Assembly (NCBI GenBank): GCA_031271075.1
Contig: JAISWN010000238.1
Span: forward strand, 1 to 9,032
Length of the DNA: 9,032 nt
From: Treponema sp.
GTDB taxonomy: Bacteria > Spirochaetota > Spirochaetia > Treponematales > Breznakiellaceae
Direction: 5' to 3'
Numbering within the stretch: position 1 is the stretch's first letter; each line of letters begins with the position of its first letter. The notes beneath the pieces are model-generated. The model was not told where the DNA came from. It saw only the letters and a program-made list of their open reading frames with translations, and ran no database searches. Position numbers and translations under genes: made by a program. Shown here piece by piece: positions 1 through 7,087 of the stretch.

Positions 1-471
1 GGCAAAATCGCCGAAGGCTTCTTCCGGAACACGCCGGAGTTGGGGATAGATTTCCGCCGGAACGTGGTGATCCTGAACAAGACCCCTGTCCACACCCCCC
101 GAACCGCGGATCTGGCCGAGCTCTGCCGCAGGGGAGGCCCCGAAATTGCCGATCTGGTTGCCGCAAGCCAGCGGATCATGGCCGCCCTGCTCCTGGAATT
201 TCACCGCGCCCTTGCCCCCGCGCCGGTATGGATCACCGGGTATTCGGAGATGCGGCGGGGCGGGATTTTCGCGGCCTACACGGAAAGCCTGGCCCGGATC
301 TACTCAGGAAAGGGCAAGGCCGCGCTGAGGGAATCCATCTTCCTCTACCGCCACTTTTCCATGAACCAGTTCACCATAAACCTGCGCCAGGAGATCCGGC
401 CCGGAGAAAAGATCCGGGACGCCCTTTTACGGATAGGCAGAACCCACCGGGAACGGATACTGGGCTGGTAG
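1..471 (+). CDS. 3' end of an unrecognised protein (partial)
   Basis: The reading frame is open from the first base of the window and ends at a TAG at 469-471, so at least 156 C-terminal residues are present and the true start lies upstream. A TTG at 40 could serve as a start, but the frame continues in protein-like fashion before it, so I treat the gene as truncated by the window edge. The product looks soluble: no membrane segment, many Arg/Lys and Glu/Asp residues, and a probable helical C-terminal half (ALRESIFLYRHFSMNQF, then a basic tail ending RTHRERILGW). I do not recognise a family or a catalytic motif. It is separated from the downstream operon by about 700 bases with their own promoter-like sequence, so it is probably not part of that operon. 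High GC at third codon positions supports real coding. Confidence 0.75.
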   Translation, partial: GKIAEGFFRNTPELGIDFRRNVVILNKTPVHTPRTADLAELCRRGGPEIADLVAASQRIMAALLLEFHRALAPAPVWITGYSEMRRGGIFAAYTESLARIYSGKGKAALRESIFLYRHFSMNQFTINLRQEIRPGEKIRDALLRIGRTHRERILGW

Positions 472-509
472 CCCGGCGGCCACCCAGAGCCTGTTCACAT
501 TTTAATAGA

Positions 510-641
510 GTTGTTCGGAAACTTCAGTTTCTGTCGAACCAAAGGTTCGCCAACAACCGCTTAAAAAACACCTTTTTAACCGCCCTGAAGTTCCCCCCGC
601 GCAAGCGGGTTCTTGGGTATTAAGCGGACTTGCGGAGCAAG
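510..641. repeat. Multi-hairpin structured element (REP-like or structured RNA)
   Basis: At least six inverted repeats are packed in 132 bases. GGAAACTTCAG (517-527) pairs with CTGAAGTTCC (585-594), leaving one A unpaired, and this outer stem encloses a perfect hairpin CGAACC-AAA-GGTTCG (535-549) and an AT hairpin TTAAAAA/TTTTTAA (561-579). Next come CCCGC-GCAA-GCGGG (596-609, a GNRA-type loop) and CTTGC-GGA-GCAAG (629-641). CCGCTTAA (557-564) is also perfectly complementary to TTAAGCGG (620-627), which would compete with the 561-579 hairpin. GTTGTT (510-515) can pair with AACAAC (552-557). The symmetry makes the strand ambiguous. It could be a dispersed palindromic repeat, a small non-autonomous element, or a structured RNA; copies elsewhere in the genome would decide. 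Confidence 0.5.
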
Positions 642-716
642 CCCGACCCCTGGGCACGAATAAATCTGATTGATCAAAAGAATAGCGCTCATAATTATCA
701 TCTCATAATTCTCATC

Positions 717-745
717 GTCATCTGAATCTACTGTCATCTGAATCT
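717..745. repeat. Direct repeat of a 13-bp word, period 16
   Basis: GTCATCTGAATCT occurs at 717-729 and again at 733-745, separated by three bases. It sits in an AT-rich run (about 690-745) made of related words such as TCATAATT, TCATCT and TCATCG, which looks like a degenerate short tandem repeat produced by slippage. Confidence 0.6.
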
Positions 746-896
746 GCCAACAAAAATCCAATGTGATATAAAAACATCCAATTTCTAATAGACTATTTAC
801 TTTCTTGTGAGTCGCAATATTTTAGGCAGCTTTGATAGAGAAAAGCATCGGTACGCATGGACACAATAATATTGCCGAACCCTCAAACGTTTCAAT

Positions 897-926
897 TTAG
901 GCAAATATCGCTTAGGCAAATATCGC
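897..926. repeat. Perfect 15-bp tandem duplication
   Basis: TTAGGCAAATATCGC is present twice back to back (897-911 and 912-926). The unit is a multiple of three, so it would insert five residues in any frame through it, but no convincing gene covers the site. The simplest origin is replication slippage. Confidence 0.8.
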
Positions 927-984
927 TGAAAATCCTCGGAAACTACCTGTTTTGTGACCCATATCGAGGGATATTCCGTCCGAA

Positions 985-1010
985 CTATCCGAAGCCATCT
1001 ATCCGAAGCC
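985..1010. repeat. Direct repeat of a 12-bp word, period 14
   Basis: CTATCCGAAGCC occurs at 985-996 and 999-1010, separated by AT. The 14-bp period is not a multiple of three, which argues against the open frames that cross it being real genes. Confidence 0.7.
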
Positions 1011-1062
1011 CTCCGGTAAACCAGCCCCATATCCCTTATCTCTTTTAAAGAAAAAATGGGGA

Positions 1063-1091
1063 TTTTCAGGAACCGGGATTGGTAGTATGAT
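1063..1091 (+). promoter_or_regulatory. Candidate sigma70-type promoter for the operon
   Basis: A TATGAT box (1086-1091, five of six matches to TATAAT) lies 17 bases downstream of TTTTCA (1063-1068, four of six matches to TTGACA). It is about 75 bases upstream of the first operon gene, the right place for a promoter of the DUF5362-to-DUF58 unit. The -35 match is weak and the region is AT-rich, so a chance match is possible. Confidence 0.4.
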
Positions 1092-1151
1092 AAGGCGGTT
1101 TCAAAGCTTATGGCGGATGTTTTGTTGTTTGCGGCGGGCTATGCTGTTTCC

Positions 1152-1159
1152 AAAAGGAG
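1152..1159 (+). promoter_or_regulatory. Strong ribosome binding site of the first operon gene
   Basis: AAAAGGAG is followed by six bases and then the ATG at 1166. It is the best Shine-Dalgarno match in the window and fixes that start. The internal genes of the operon have weaker sites and seem to rely on stop/start overlap. Confidence 0.75.
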
Positions 1160-1165
1160 AAATTC

Positions 1166-1663
1166 ATGTCTGATACCACTAACCCCTGGCGGAGCCCGGG
1201 AACGGAAGTAAGCGCCACCCAGGACGGCTCCGGGGTGGGTGTTTTAACCGGGATCATGGTCCGCTATCTCCGGGAAGCCTCCCCCTGGCTCCGTTTTATC
1301 GGGATCCTCGGTTTTATCGGCAGCGGCTTAATAGCCCTGGGAGGGCTTGTCTTTACTTTTCTTGCGGTTCTGATTTCAGACCTGGCGGGGGAATTCGGCG
1401 GCATACTGGGGGCTAGTTTTATGGGTGTCTTGAACATTGTGCTGGGCCTTTTGTCTTTTTTCCCCGCCAAATTCTGTTACGGTTTCGGCTCAAAGATACG
1501 CCACTACACCCTGAGTAACTCGGAGAAGGATCTGGAAGAGGCCTTTAAAAACAACCGATCCCTGTGGAAATTCCTCGGGATCCTGGCAATTGTGTACCTT
1601 GCCATTATTCCCCTTGCCCTGATCGGCGTAACGGTGGCGGCGGTTTTCTCGGCTATAGGGTAA
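1166..1663 (+). CDS. DUF5362-family membrane protein
   Basis: This 165-residue protein opens with a polar N-terminus containing NPW (6-8). A segment at about residues 28-62, with LTGIMVRYLREASPW followed by LRFIGILGFIGSGL, is the pattern I associate with the DUF5362 family. Three to four membrane helices are visible: about 42-70 (possibly with a break), 83-104 and 133-161. The cytosolic stretch between the last two contains DLEEAFKNNRSLWKFLGIL, another recurrent feature of the family. No enzymatic motif is present and the molecular role is unknown. The gene is first in the operon, preceded by a strong ribosome binding site, and ends six bases before the GTG of the RDD gene, which suggests its product works in the same membrane complex. 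The family call rests on remembered motif patterns. Confidence 0.8.
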   Translation: MSDTTNPWRSPGTEVSATQDGSGVGVLTGIMVRYLREASPWLRFIGILGFIGSGLIALGGLVFTFLAVLISDLAGEFGGILGASFMGVLNIVLGLLSFFPAKFCYGFGSKIRHYTLSNSEKDLEEAFKNNRSLWKFLGILAIVYLAIIPLALIGVTVAAVFSAIG

Positions 1664-1669
1664 GAGCCG

Positions 1670-2401
1670 GTGTACGCCGATTCGTCTCTGGGGGTGGAGA
1701 CTCCCGAGGGGGTTGAATTCGTCCTTTTTCCCGCCGGGCCTCTGATAAGGAGCTGCGCCTGGGGTATCGATCAGATGATCCAGGGGACGCTGATGATCGC
1801 CCTGACGCTTGTTTCGGACACTTTGGGCAGCCGGGGCGGGGTGTGGATCCTGCTTATCCTGATTTTTTGCCTGGACTGGTTTTACCACGCGGCCTGGGAA
1901 CTCCTCTGCCGGGGCCAGAGTCCGGGAAAGCGGATCATGGGGCTGCGGGTGGTGCGGAGCGGCGGCATGCCGGTAAACCCCGGGGCCTCTTTCCTGCGGA
2001 ACCTGCTGCGTTTTGCCGATACCTTTCTCTTTCTGTACCCTATAGCCCTGGTGTCTATGTCCGGGAGCCGGGGTTTCAGGCGGCTGGGGGACTGGGTGGC
2101 GGATACCCTGGTGGTGTATACATCCCAGTCCCTGGCCTCCCCGCGGCTTTCCGGCGGTTTTCCTAAAACAGAATACCCGGCTTTTCCTGTTCCCGCCCCC
2201 CTGCCGGCGCTGAGAGGGGAGGAAAAGCGGGGGCTCCGCCTGTTTGCCCAGCGTTATCCCCTTTTAGGGAAAGTCAGGGCCGGTGAGATTGCCCGGCCTT
2301 ACGCGGCCGCCCTGAAAGGAACGGAAACCTGGGACCGGGAAGATTCGCCGGCCGAATACCTCCTGGGCCTTGCCGCCCTTCCGCCGGGAAAAAGCTCATG
2401 A
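1670..2401 (+). CDS. RDD-family membrane protein
   Basis: The protein has 243 residues from a GTG start six bases after the preceding stop; the early ETPEGVEF (10-17) is the usual opening of RDD proteins in this neighbourhood, which supports that start. Visible RDD hallmarks are R27 and D34 at the first helix (PLIRSCAWGIDQMI), the post-helix-2 signature GQSPGKRIMGLRV (82-94), and RRLGDWVADTLVV (137-149). Membrane helices lie at about 29-48, 57-76 and 115-132. After residue 150 comes a roughly 90-residue cytosolic tail, Pro-rich at first and then helical (LFAQRYPLLGKVRAGEIA). RDD proteins are poorly characterised; some have been linked to ion transport, which cannot be assumed here. The stop overlaps the SpoIIM-family start (ATGA), implying translational coupling. 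The ribosome binding site is weak. Confidence 0.92.
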   Translation: MYADSSLGVETPEGVEFVLFPAGPLIRSCAWGIDQMIQGTLMIALTLVSDTLGSRGGVWILLILIFCLDWFYHAAWELLCRGQSPGKRIMGLRVVRSGGMPVNPGASFLRNLLRFADTFLFLYPIALVSMSGSRGFRRLGDWVADTLVVYTSQSLASPRLSGGFPKTEYPAFPVPAPLPALRGEEKRGLRLFAQRYPLLGKVRAGEIARPYAAALKGTETWDREDSPAEYLLGLAALPPGKSS

Positions 2402-3366
2402 CCGAAGAAAGCTTTACCCGCCGCCGGGAGGGGTTCTGGCGGGAATTCGAGGGTATCCTGAACGGCGGAAAGGCAGGGCTCCGGGCCAGGGCCGGCTGGT
2501 TTCCCCGGGGCTTCCGGGAAGTCGCCCAGGATCTCAACACCGCCCGGGCCCACGGCTTCGATCCCGCCCTTATTGAACGGCTCAACCGGCTGGTTCTTGA
2601 GGGAAACCAGCTTCTCTACGGACAGCGGAGCTTTTCCCTGAAACCCCTGGCCCGCTTCCTGCTCGGGACCTTCCCCCAAAAGGTCCGCGCCCAGTGGCGG
2701 GGTATCGGCGCGGCTTTCCTTGTTTTCTACGGCCTCGCTTTTTTCTTCGGCTACCTCTGCCTGCGTTTTCCCGATATGGTTTACCAATTCATCCCCCCCG
2801 GCCAGGCGATCAACCTGGAGATGATGTACGATCCCTCAAGCCCCCATTTCCTTGAACCCCGGGATGTTTCCTCCGACGCGGATATGTTCGGCTTCTACAT
2901 CTACAACAATATCTCTATTGCCTTTAGAACCTTTGCGGGAGGGATCCTCTGCGGCGTGGGGAGCCTTTTCTTCCTTGCCCTCAACGGCCTTATCCTGGGG
3001 GTTTCGGCGGCCCATATCATCAACAAGGGTTTTGGCTCCCCCTTCTTCTCCTTCATCATCGGCCACAGCAGCCTGGAGCTTACGGCCATCGTCTTTTCCG
3101 CCCAGGGGGGGCTGATCCTGGGTTACCGTTTCTTCGTTACCCGTGGGCTCACCCGGGCCGCGTCCATGAGGGAGGCGGGAAGGGAGGCGCTTCCCCTGAT
3201 TGCCGGCGCGGCCCTGCTCCTGGTGATCGCCGCCGGCATAGAAGCTTTCTGGTCTTCCCGGTTTACCCTTCCCCTCCGGCTGCGTTACGGCGTGGGGATC
3301 GGGCTCTGGGTTCTCTTGATCCTCTACTTCCTCTTTGCCGGCTCTTCCCGCCGCCGGGGGCGCTGA
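2398..3366 (+). CDS. SpoIIM/DUF95-family membrane protein
   Basis: This 322-residue protein has a soluble, helical, charged N-terminal part of about 100 residues, then membrane helices at about 103-122, 176-203, 215-245, 265-283 and 299-315. The stage II sporulation protein M family signature is clear: YIYNNISIAFRTFAGGI (167-183) and GHSSLELTAIV (222-232). In Bacillus, SpoIIM takes part with SpoIID and SpoIIP in peptidoglycan remodelling during engulfment. Longer homologues like this one occur in many non-sporulating bacteria beside RDD, MoxR and DUF58 genes and have no assigned function, so the sporulation name should not be read as a role. The start overlaps the RDD stop as ATGA. The next gene's ATG follows the stop after three bases. 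Confidence 0.93.
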   Translation: MTEESFTRRREGFWREFEGILNGGKAGLRARAGWFPRGFREVAQDLNTARAHGFDPALIERLNRLVLEGNQLLYGQRSFSLKPLARFLLGTFPQKVRAQWRGIGAAFLVFYGLAFFFGYLCLRFPDMVYQFIPPGQAINLEMMYDPSSPHFLEPRDVSSDADMFGFYIYNNISIAFRTFAGGILCGVGSLFFLALNGLILGVSAAHIINKGFGSPFFSFIIGHSSLELTAIVFSAQGGLILGYRFFVTRGLTRAASMREAGREALPLIAGAALLLVIAAGIEAFWSSRFTLPLRLRYGVGIGLWVLLILYFLFAGSSRRRGR

Positions 3367-3369
3367 TTG

Positions 3370-4980
3370 ATGGATCTTCCCTTTGACGGCGCCCTGGCCC
3401 TCAGACGGCGGAGCGTCTGGGAGGCGGCTGACGCGGGGATCCTCCTCTGGCGCAAGGATCTTCTCTACTTCCTCCCCTTCTTCGCCCTGCCCGTCTGGGT
3501 ATGCGCCTTTTCCCTCCGCCTCCTGCCGGATCATCTTTGGCCCCTGTCCTGGTTTATCCTGTGGTACCTGCGGCCGTTTTTTGATCGCCTGGTCTTGCAG
3601 GTGGTTTCGGCCCGCTTTTTCAACTCCCCCGCCCGGGGTCTGCTCCGGGGGCTTTTACCGAACCTGTTCCGGGGCCTGGCGGGGGATCTGCTCTGGCGGC
3701 GTTTCAGCCCCTGGCGGCCCGCCATGACCCCGGTGAGGACGCTTGAGCGGCTCAGCCCCGCCCGGACGAGGCGGCGGAAGAAGGCCCTTTCCGGCGGGGG
3801 GATCGATTTCTGTGTCTTTCTCAGCCTCTGGAGCCTTGTCCTTGAGGCGATCCTCCTGGGAGGGGAGATCCTCTTTGCCCTGATAAGCCTTACCATGATC
3901 CAGCCCGGCTTTATTGATTCCCCAGGCGATTTTTTTTCGGGCAAAGAGATCTTTTTCTACACCGCCTGGTGCGTCAACGGCATATTCACGGAAAGTTTGT
4001 ACGTGTGCATGGGTTTCAGCCTTTATATAAACAGCCGGGTGGAGCTTGAAGGCTGGGATCTGGAACTCCTCTTCCGCGGCTTCAGGCGGGGGAGGCGGGA
4101 AAATTCCCCCTGGCCCCGGGCAGCCGGCGGCCTGACGCTGGCAATCTGCCTTCTCGCGGCCCTTTCCCCCCCGGCCCTGGCCCAGGAGGCCCCGCCGGCC
4201 CCGGCGGTCTTTTCCGAGGCCGGGGGAGAAGCGCCTGGCGGATCGCTTGGCGAACTGCCCGGCGAATTGCCTCTGGAAAGGCTTCAGGGTATCCTGGCTT
4301 CGCCTGAGTTCGGCGGCGAAAGGGAGGGCTGGGGTATCCGCTTCCGCAACCGGGAAAAGACGGAATCTCTATCTTTTAACCTTGCCCCCTGGTTCCCGGC
4401 TATTCAGCGGATCTTCGCCCTGGTTCTCCGGACCCTGCTGGTTCTGAGCTTCCTGGCCCTGGGGATCTTCTGCGCCCTGTACTTCTACCGCATGAGGGAA
4501 CCCGGAAACGGGCGGGTTGACCGGGGGAAGGCCGGCGCCCTGCCGGGGGAGGAGCCAAAAACCCCGGAGGAGCTTCTTGCCGAGGCCCGGGATCTCCACC
4601 GGACGGGAAGGATCCGGGAAGCCTGGGCCCGGTGTTTTGCCGCTTCCCTTGCCGCCTGGTCGCGGTACCGGCAGGTAAATTTTCCCGCCGGGGCTACCGA
4701 GTACCGCTGCCTTGCCCTGGTTCGCGGCCTCGCCCCTGCCCGGCCTGCACAAACGGCCCGGCGGGCAGTTCAACAGGTTGAGAGGGTTCATCCAGATCAG
4801 GCAGATCCGGCTCAAGCGGAGGGGCCGGGTTCGGCGGCCTGCGGAAGTTTCGCGGAACTTATCGCCAACTGGGTGGCCTTGGCCTACGGGGGAAGGATCC
4901 CCCCGGAAGGAGCCTTTGAGCGGGCCCTGGCCTGGATAGGGGATCTCTGCGGAACCCCGGAGGATCGGGGTCTCCCATGA
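3370..4980 (+). CDS. Fused membrane protein with C-terminal DUF4129 domain
   Basis: I chose the ATG at 3370, three bases after the preceding stop (536 residues); a TTG at 3367 directly before it would add one residue. Residues 1-245 form a membrane module with helices at about 31-50, 55-72, 147-177 and 195-220, ending in FSLYINSRVELEGWDLELLF (216-235), a motif typical of such proteins. Residues 250-272 look like a complete signal peptide (basic start, Leu/Ala core, ALA before Q) inside the protein. An extracytoplasmic stretch of about 75 residues, a helix at about 345-372, and a cytosolic DUF4129 domain (about 398-525) follow; the latter shows AEARDLHRTGRIREAWARCF and ends FERALAWIG. A Gln/Ala-rich insertion (about 455-492) interrupts DUF4129. 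The stop overlaps the DUF4350 start (ATGA). Function is unknown; the family association comes from its constant neighbours. Confidence 0.88.
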   Translation: MDLPFDGALALRRRSVWEAADAGILLWRKDLLYFLPFFALPVWVCAFSLRLLPDHLWPLSWFILWYLRPFFDRLVLQVVSARFFNSPARGLLRGLLPNLFRGLAGDLLWRRFSPWRPAMTPVRTLERLSPARTRRRKKALSGGGIDFCVFLSLWSLVLEAILLGGEILFALISLTMIQPGFIDSPGDFFSGKEIFFYTAWCVNGIFTESLYVCMGFSLYINSRVELEGWDLELLFRGFRRGRRENSPWPRAAGGLTLAICLLAALSPPALAQEAPPAPAVFSEAGGEAPGGSLGELPGELPLERLQGILASPEFGGEREGWGIRFRNREKTESLSFNLAPWFPAIQRIFALVLRTLLVLSFLALGIFCALYFYRMREPGNGRVDRGKAGALPGEEPKTPEELLAEARDLHRTGRIREAWARCFAASLAAWSRYRQVNFPAGATEYRCLALVRGLAPARPAQTARRAVQQVERVHPDQADPAQAEGPGSAACGSFAELIANWVALAYGGRIPPEGAFERALAWIGDLCGTPEDRGLP

Positions 4981-6122
4981 GCAGATACCGGGCCCTTATC
5001 GGCATCATCATCTCCGCGGTGGGGCTCCTCGTCCTCCTTGGGGTAAGCCAGTTGGAACTGTACCCCCGGCCCAGGTATACCCCGGTCTCCCGGGAAGTCC
5101 GGGCGAATCCTTTCTATGCCCTGGAAAGATGGCTCGGTTCGGCGGGGTATCCGGTTCGCTCGGAGCATGAGGGCCCCTGCGATCCGGCCGGCTTTATCCG
5201 GAAACTGAGCGGGAGGGAGGGGGTCGTGTTCCTTGAGTCCTCCCTCCTTTACTGGGAGGGTGCGGAGGATCTGCTCCCCTGGCTGCGGGAGGGGGGCGCC
5301 CTGATCCTCTCCCTGAACTCCTCCTGGGATGGGGAACCTGACGGGGATCTCCTGGGCTTTCTCGACGGCCTGGGGATCCGGGTGGAGGACGAGATGAACC
5401 TGCCCGATCCGGGGGAGGATGGGGGGGAAGCCGGCGTCCCGGACGAAAGGGGGGAAACCCCTGAACCCCTGTTTCACTGGCGCTTCCGTTTCGGCCCCTC
5501 CGGGGAAAGGCTCGCGGGGGAAAGCCCAGCCGCCCTACCGGCCTTCATAAGGGACCGGGAAGGGCTGGGCCGGATCGCCGATCTTCCCCTGGGAAAGGGC
5601 TCCCTCACGGTGATGGGTCTTCCCCTTTTTATGTATAATAGCAATCTGGAGGGAGAGGCCAACGCCCGGCTGGCCTGGGATCTTACCGCGGGAAAGAGCC
5701 CGGCGGAACGGCCGGAGATTCTCTTTATCCGGGACGACAGGCCGGTAAAGAGCCTTACCGGAAGGCTCCTGGAGCGGGGGAACCTCCTTCCCCCCCTGGT
5801 GGCGGCGCTGGTTCTTATCCTCACCGGCTTCTGGATGCTGATCCCCTCGTTTGGCATTCCCCGGCAGGAAGAACCGGAAGGCCCCCGGTCTATCCGGGAA
5901 CGTTTCCGGGCGGAGGCGCGGTTCCTTAAAAAGCACCGTTCCCTGGGGGCGTATCTGGAAGCATACGTCCGGGAGATAGAATACCGGGGCAGGATCCGGA
6001 ACCAGGATACGGCGGAACTGCTGGCGCCGGTAAAGGCGGTTCTGGCATCCCGGAAAAAGCCCGGTTACCGTGAGGCGGTCCGGCAACTGGAGTCCCTTAT
6101 GGAGATTTTGGAGCGTTTATGA
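4977..6122 (+). CDS. DUF4350-domain membrane-anchored protein
   Basis: The 381-residue protein has an N-terminal anchor helix (7-25). It then carries the DUF4350 opening, here SREVRANPFYALERWL (38-53) with GY at 57-58. A Rossmann-like, GATase-related fold is expected from the family: VVFLESSL (83-90), then LLPWLREGGALILS (99-112), a segment I read as the conserved strand-turn of the domain. An acidic, Gly-rich loop at 140-165 is variable-looking. A second membrane helix lies at 271-290, followed by a basic cytosolic tail with SIRERFRAEARFL (305-317) and a helical end. The bulk of the domain is therefore probably outside the membrane. No catalytic triad is evident, so a binding or scaffold role is likelier than catalysis. 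Start and stop both form ATGA overlaps with the neighbours, and GGGG (4967-4970) may act as a weak ribosome binding site. Confidence 0.88.
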   Translation: MSRYRALIGIIISAVGLLVLLGVSQLELYPRPRYTPVSREVRANPFYALERWLGSAGYPVRSEHEGPCDPAGFIRKLSGREGVVFLESSLLYWEGAEDLLPWLREGGALILSLNSSWDGEPDGDLLGFLDGLGIRVEDEMNLPDPGEDGGEAGVPDERGETPEPLFHWRFRFGPSGERLAGESPAALPAFIRDREGLGRIADLPLGKGSLTVMGLPLFMYNSNLEGEANARLAWDLTAGKSPAERPEILFIRDDRPVKSLTGRLLERGNLLPPLVAALVLILTGFWMLIPSFGIPRQEEPEGPRSIRERFRAEARFLKKHRSLGAYLEAYVREIEYRGRIRNQDTAELLAPVKAVLASRKKPGYREAVRQLESLMEILERL

Positions 6123-7087
6123 GTGGTTATACGGTTGAAACCGCGGCCCTGGCTCTGGGGGCGGTAAAGGCGGAGATTGGCCGGGCCTTTATCGGGCAGG
6201 CAGGGCTGGTGGATCACGCCCTTATCGCCCTCTTTGCCGGGGGCCATCTTCTGGTTGAGGGGGTTCCCGGCCTGGGTAAGACCCTCCTGGTTCGCTCCCT
6301 GGCCCGGGCCATAGGCGGCGACTCAAAGCGGGTTCAGTTCACCCCGGATCTGATGCCCAGCGATATTACCGGCAGCGTGATGCTGGACACCCGTACCGGA
6401 GTTTTCAGTACCCGGAAAGGCCCGGTGTTCACCAATCTTTTCATTGCCGACGAGATCAACCGCGCCCCGGCGAAGACCCAGGCGGCGCTTTTCGAGGCCA
6501 TGCAGGAATTCCAGGTAAGCCTTGACGGGGAAAGCCATCCCCTGCCGGAGCCCTTTATGGTCCTGGCCACCCAGAACCCTTTTGAACACGAGGGAACCTA
6601 TCCCCTTCCGGACGCCCAGAAGGATCGCTTTCTGATGAAGATCATCGCCTCCTACCCCCGGCCGGAGGAGGAACGGGCCCTGGTTAGCCAGGTGCTGTCC
6701 GGGGGAACCGGGGCGGTGCTGTCGGTAGCCGGGGTGAACAGCGTCCTGGACAGGGAGGGTTTCGCCGGCATCCGGGATCTGGCCGCCTCCCTCCGGCTCG
6801 ATCCCCTGATCGTGGATTACGCGGTGCGTCTGGTTTCCGCCACCAGGGAGAATCCTGCCATAGAGTCCGGGGCCGGCCCCCGGGGCAGCCTTGCCCTGAT
6901 CCGCTGCGCCAGGGTACGGGCACTGATGGAGGGCAGGGATTTTGTCATTCCCGACGACGTGAACAGCCTTGCCGTCCCGGTTCTTGCCCACCGGCTGACC
7001 CTTTCGGCGGAGAGCGAGCTTGAGGGGATCAACGGGAACCGGATCGTGGAGGGTCTCGTGGCCAAAACGGAAGCCCCCCGCCTATGA
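6119..7087 (+). CDS. MoxR-family AAA+ ATPase
   Basis: This 322-residue cytosolic ATPase is of normal length for the family and complete. Walker A is GVPGLGKT (48-55), Walker B is LFIADEINR (107-115), sensor 1 is ATQNP (150-154), and the family segment EGTYPLPDAQKDRF (158-171) carries the likely arginine finger. The lid domain has GPRGSLAL (253-260, with the sensor 2 Arg at 255) and DFVIPDDV (274-281). All residues needed for ATP hydrolysis are present. MoxR proteins form rings and are regarded as chaperones that activate or remodel complexes containing vWA-type partners; the DUF58 gene directly downstream is the usual partner. TTGGAG at 6108-6113, five bases before the ATG, is the best internal ribosome binding site of the operon, and both ends overlap the neighbours as ATGA. 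Confidence 0.96.
   Translation: MSGYTVETAALALGAVKAEIGRAFIGQAGLVDHALIALFAGGHLLVEGVPGLGKTLLVRSLARAIGGDSKRVQFTPDLMPSDITGSVMLDTRTGVFSTRKGPVFTNLFIADEINRAPAKTQAALFEAMQEFQVSLDGESHPLPEPFMVLATQNPFEHEGTYPLPDAQKDRFLMKIIASYPRPEEERALVSQVLSGGTGAVLSVAGVNSVLDREGFAGIRDLAASLRLDPLIVDYAVRLVSATRENPAIESGAGPRGSLALIRCARVRALMEGRDFVIPDDVNSLAVPVLAHRLTLSAESELEGINGNRIVEGLVAKTEAPRL

Larger units (their letters stand above)
472..1165. other. Intergenic spacer with hairpins and short direct repeats
   Basis: This 694-base stretch has no convincing gene. It is clearly more AT-rich than the flanking genes, especially from about 655 to 1060. It holds a multi-hairpin element (510-641), a 13-bp repeated word (717-745), a 15-bp perfect tandem duplication (897-926), a 12-bp repeated word (985-1010), and a promoter-like sequence with a strong ribosome binding site before the operon. 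I see no canonical GC-stem plus T-run terminator right after the left-hand gene. Open frames on both strands at about 800-1048 overlap one another and look like chance. Confidence 0.7.

Noticed and set aside
576..761. 61-codon open frame on the - strand through the hairpin element
   Set aside because: It runs through the inverted repeats, where open frames arise easily, and has no ribosome binding site or recognisable product.
697..1010. Possible CRISPR array from the short repeats
   Set aside because: Repeat units are only 12-15 bases, each present twice, all different, with no regular spacers and no cas genes in the window.
797..1030. 77-codon open frame on the - strand with a purine-rich stretch before its ATG
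   Set aside because: It crosses the 14-bp-period repeat out of frame, overlaps an equally long frame on the + strand, is very basic with no recognisable motif, and lies in the AT-rich repeat spacer. A chance frame is likelier.
857..1048. 63-codon open frame on the + strand
   Set aside because: No ribosome binding site, low-complexity product, and it depends on the tandem 15-bp duplication for part of its length.
2398..3366. Sporulation or engulfment function from the SpoIIM name
   Set aside because: No other sporulation gene is present, the protein is longer than Bacillus SpoIIM, and its neighbours match the non-sporulation MoxR/DUF58 context.
4732..4845. Possible pair of compensating frameshifts in the DUF4129 gene
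   Set aside because: The alternative frames over this stretch do not restore recognisable DUF4129 sequence, so an insertion is the simpler reading.
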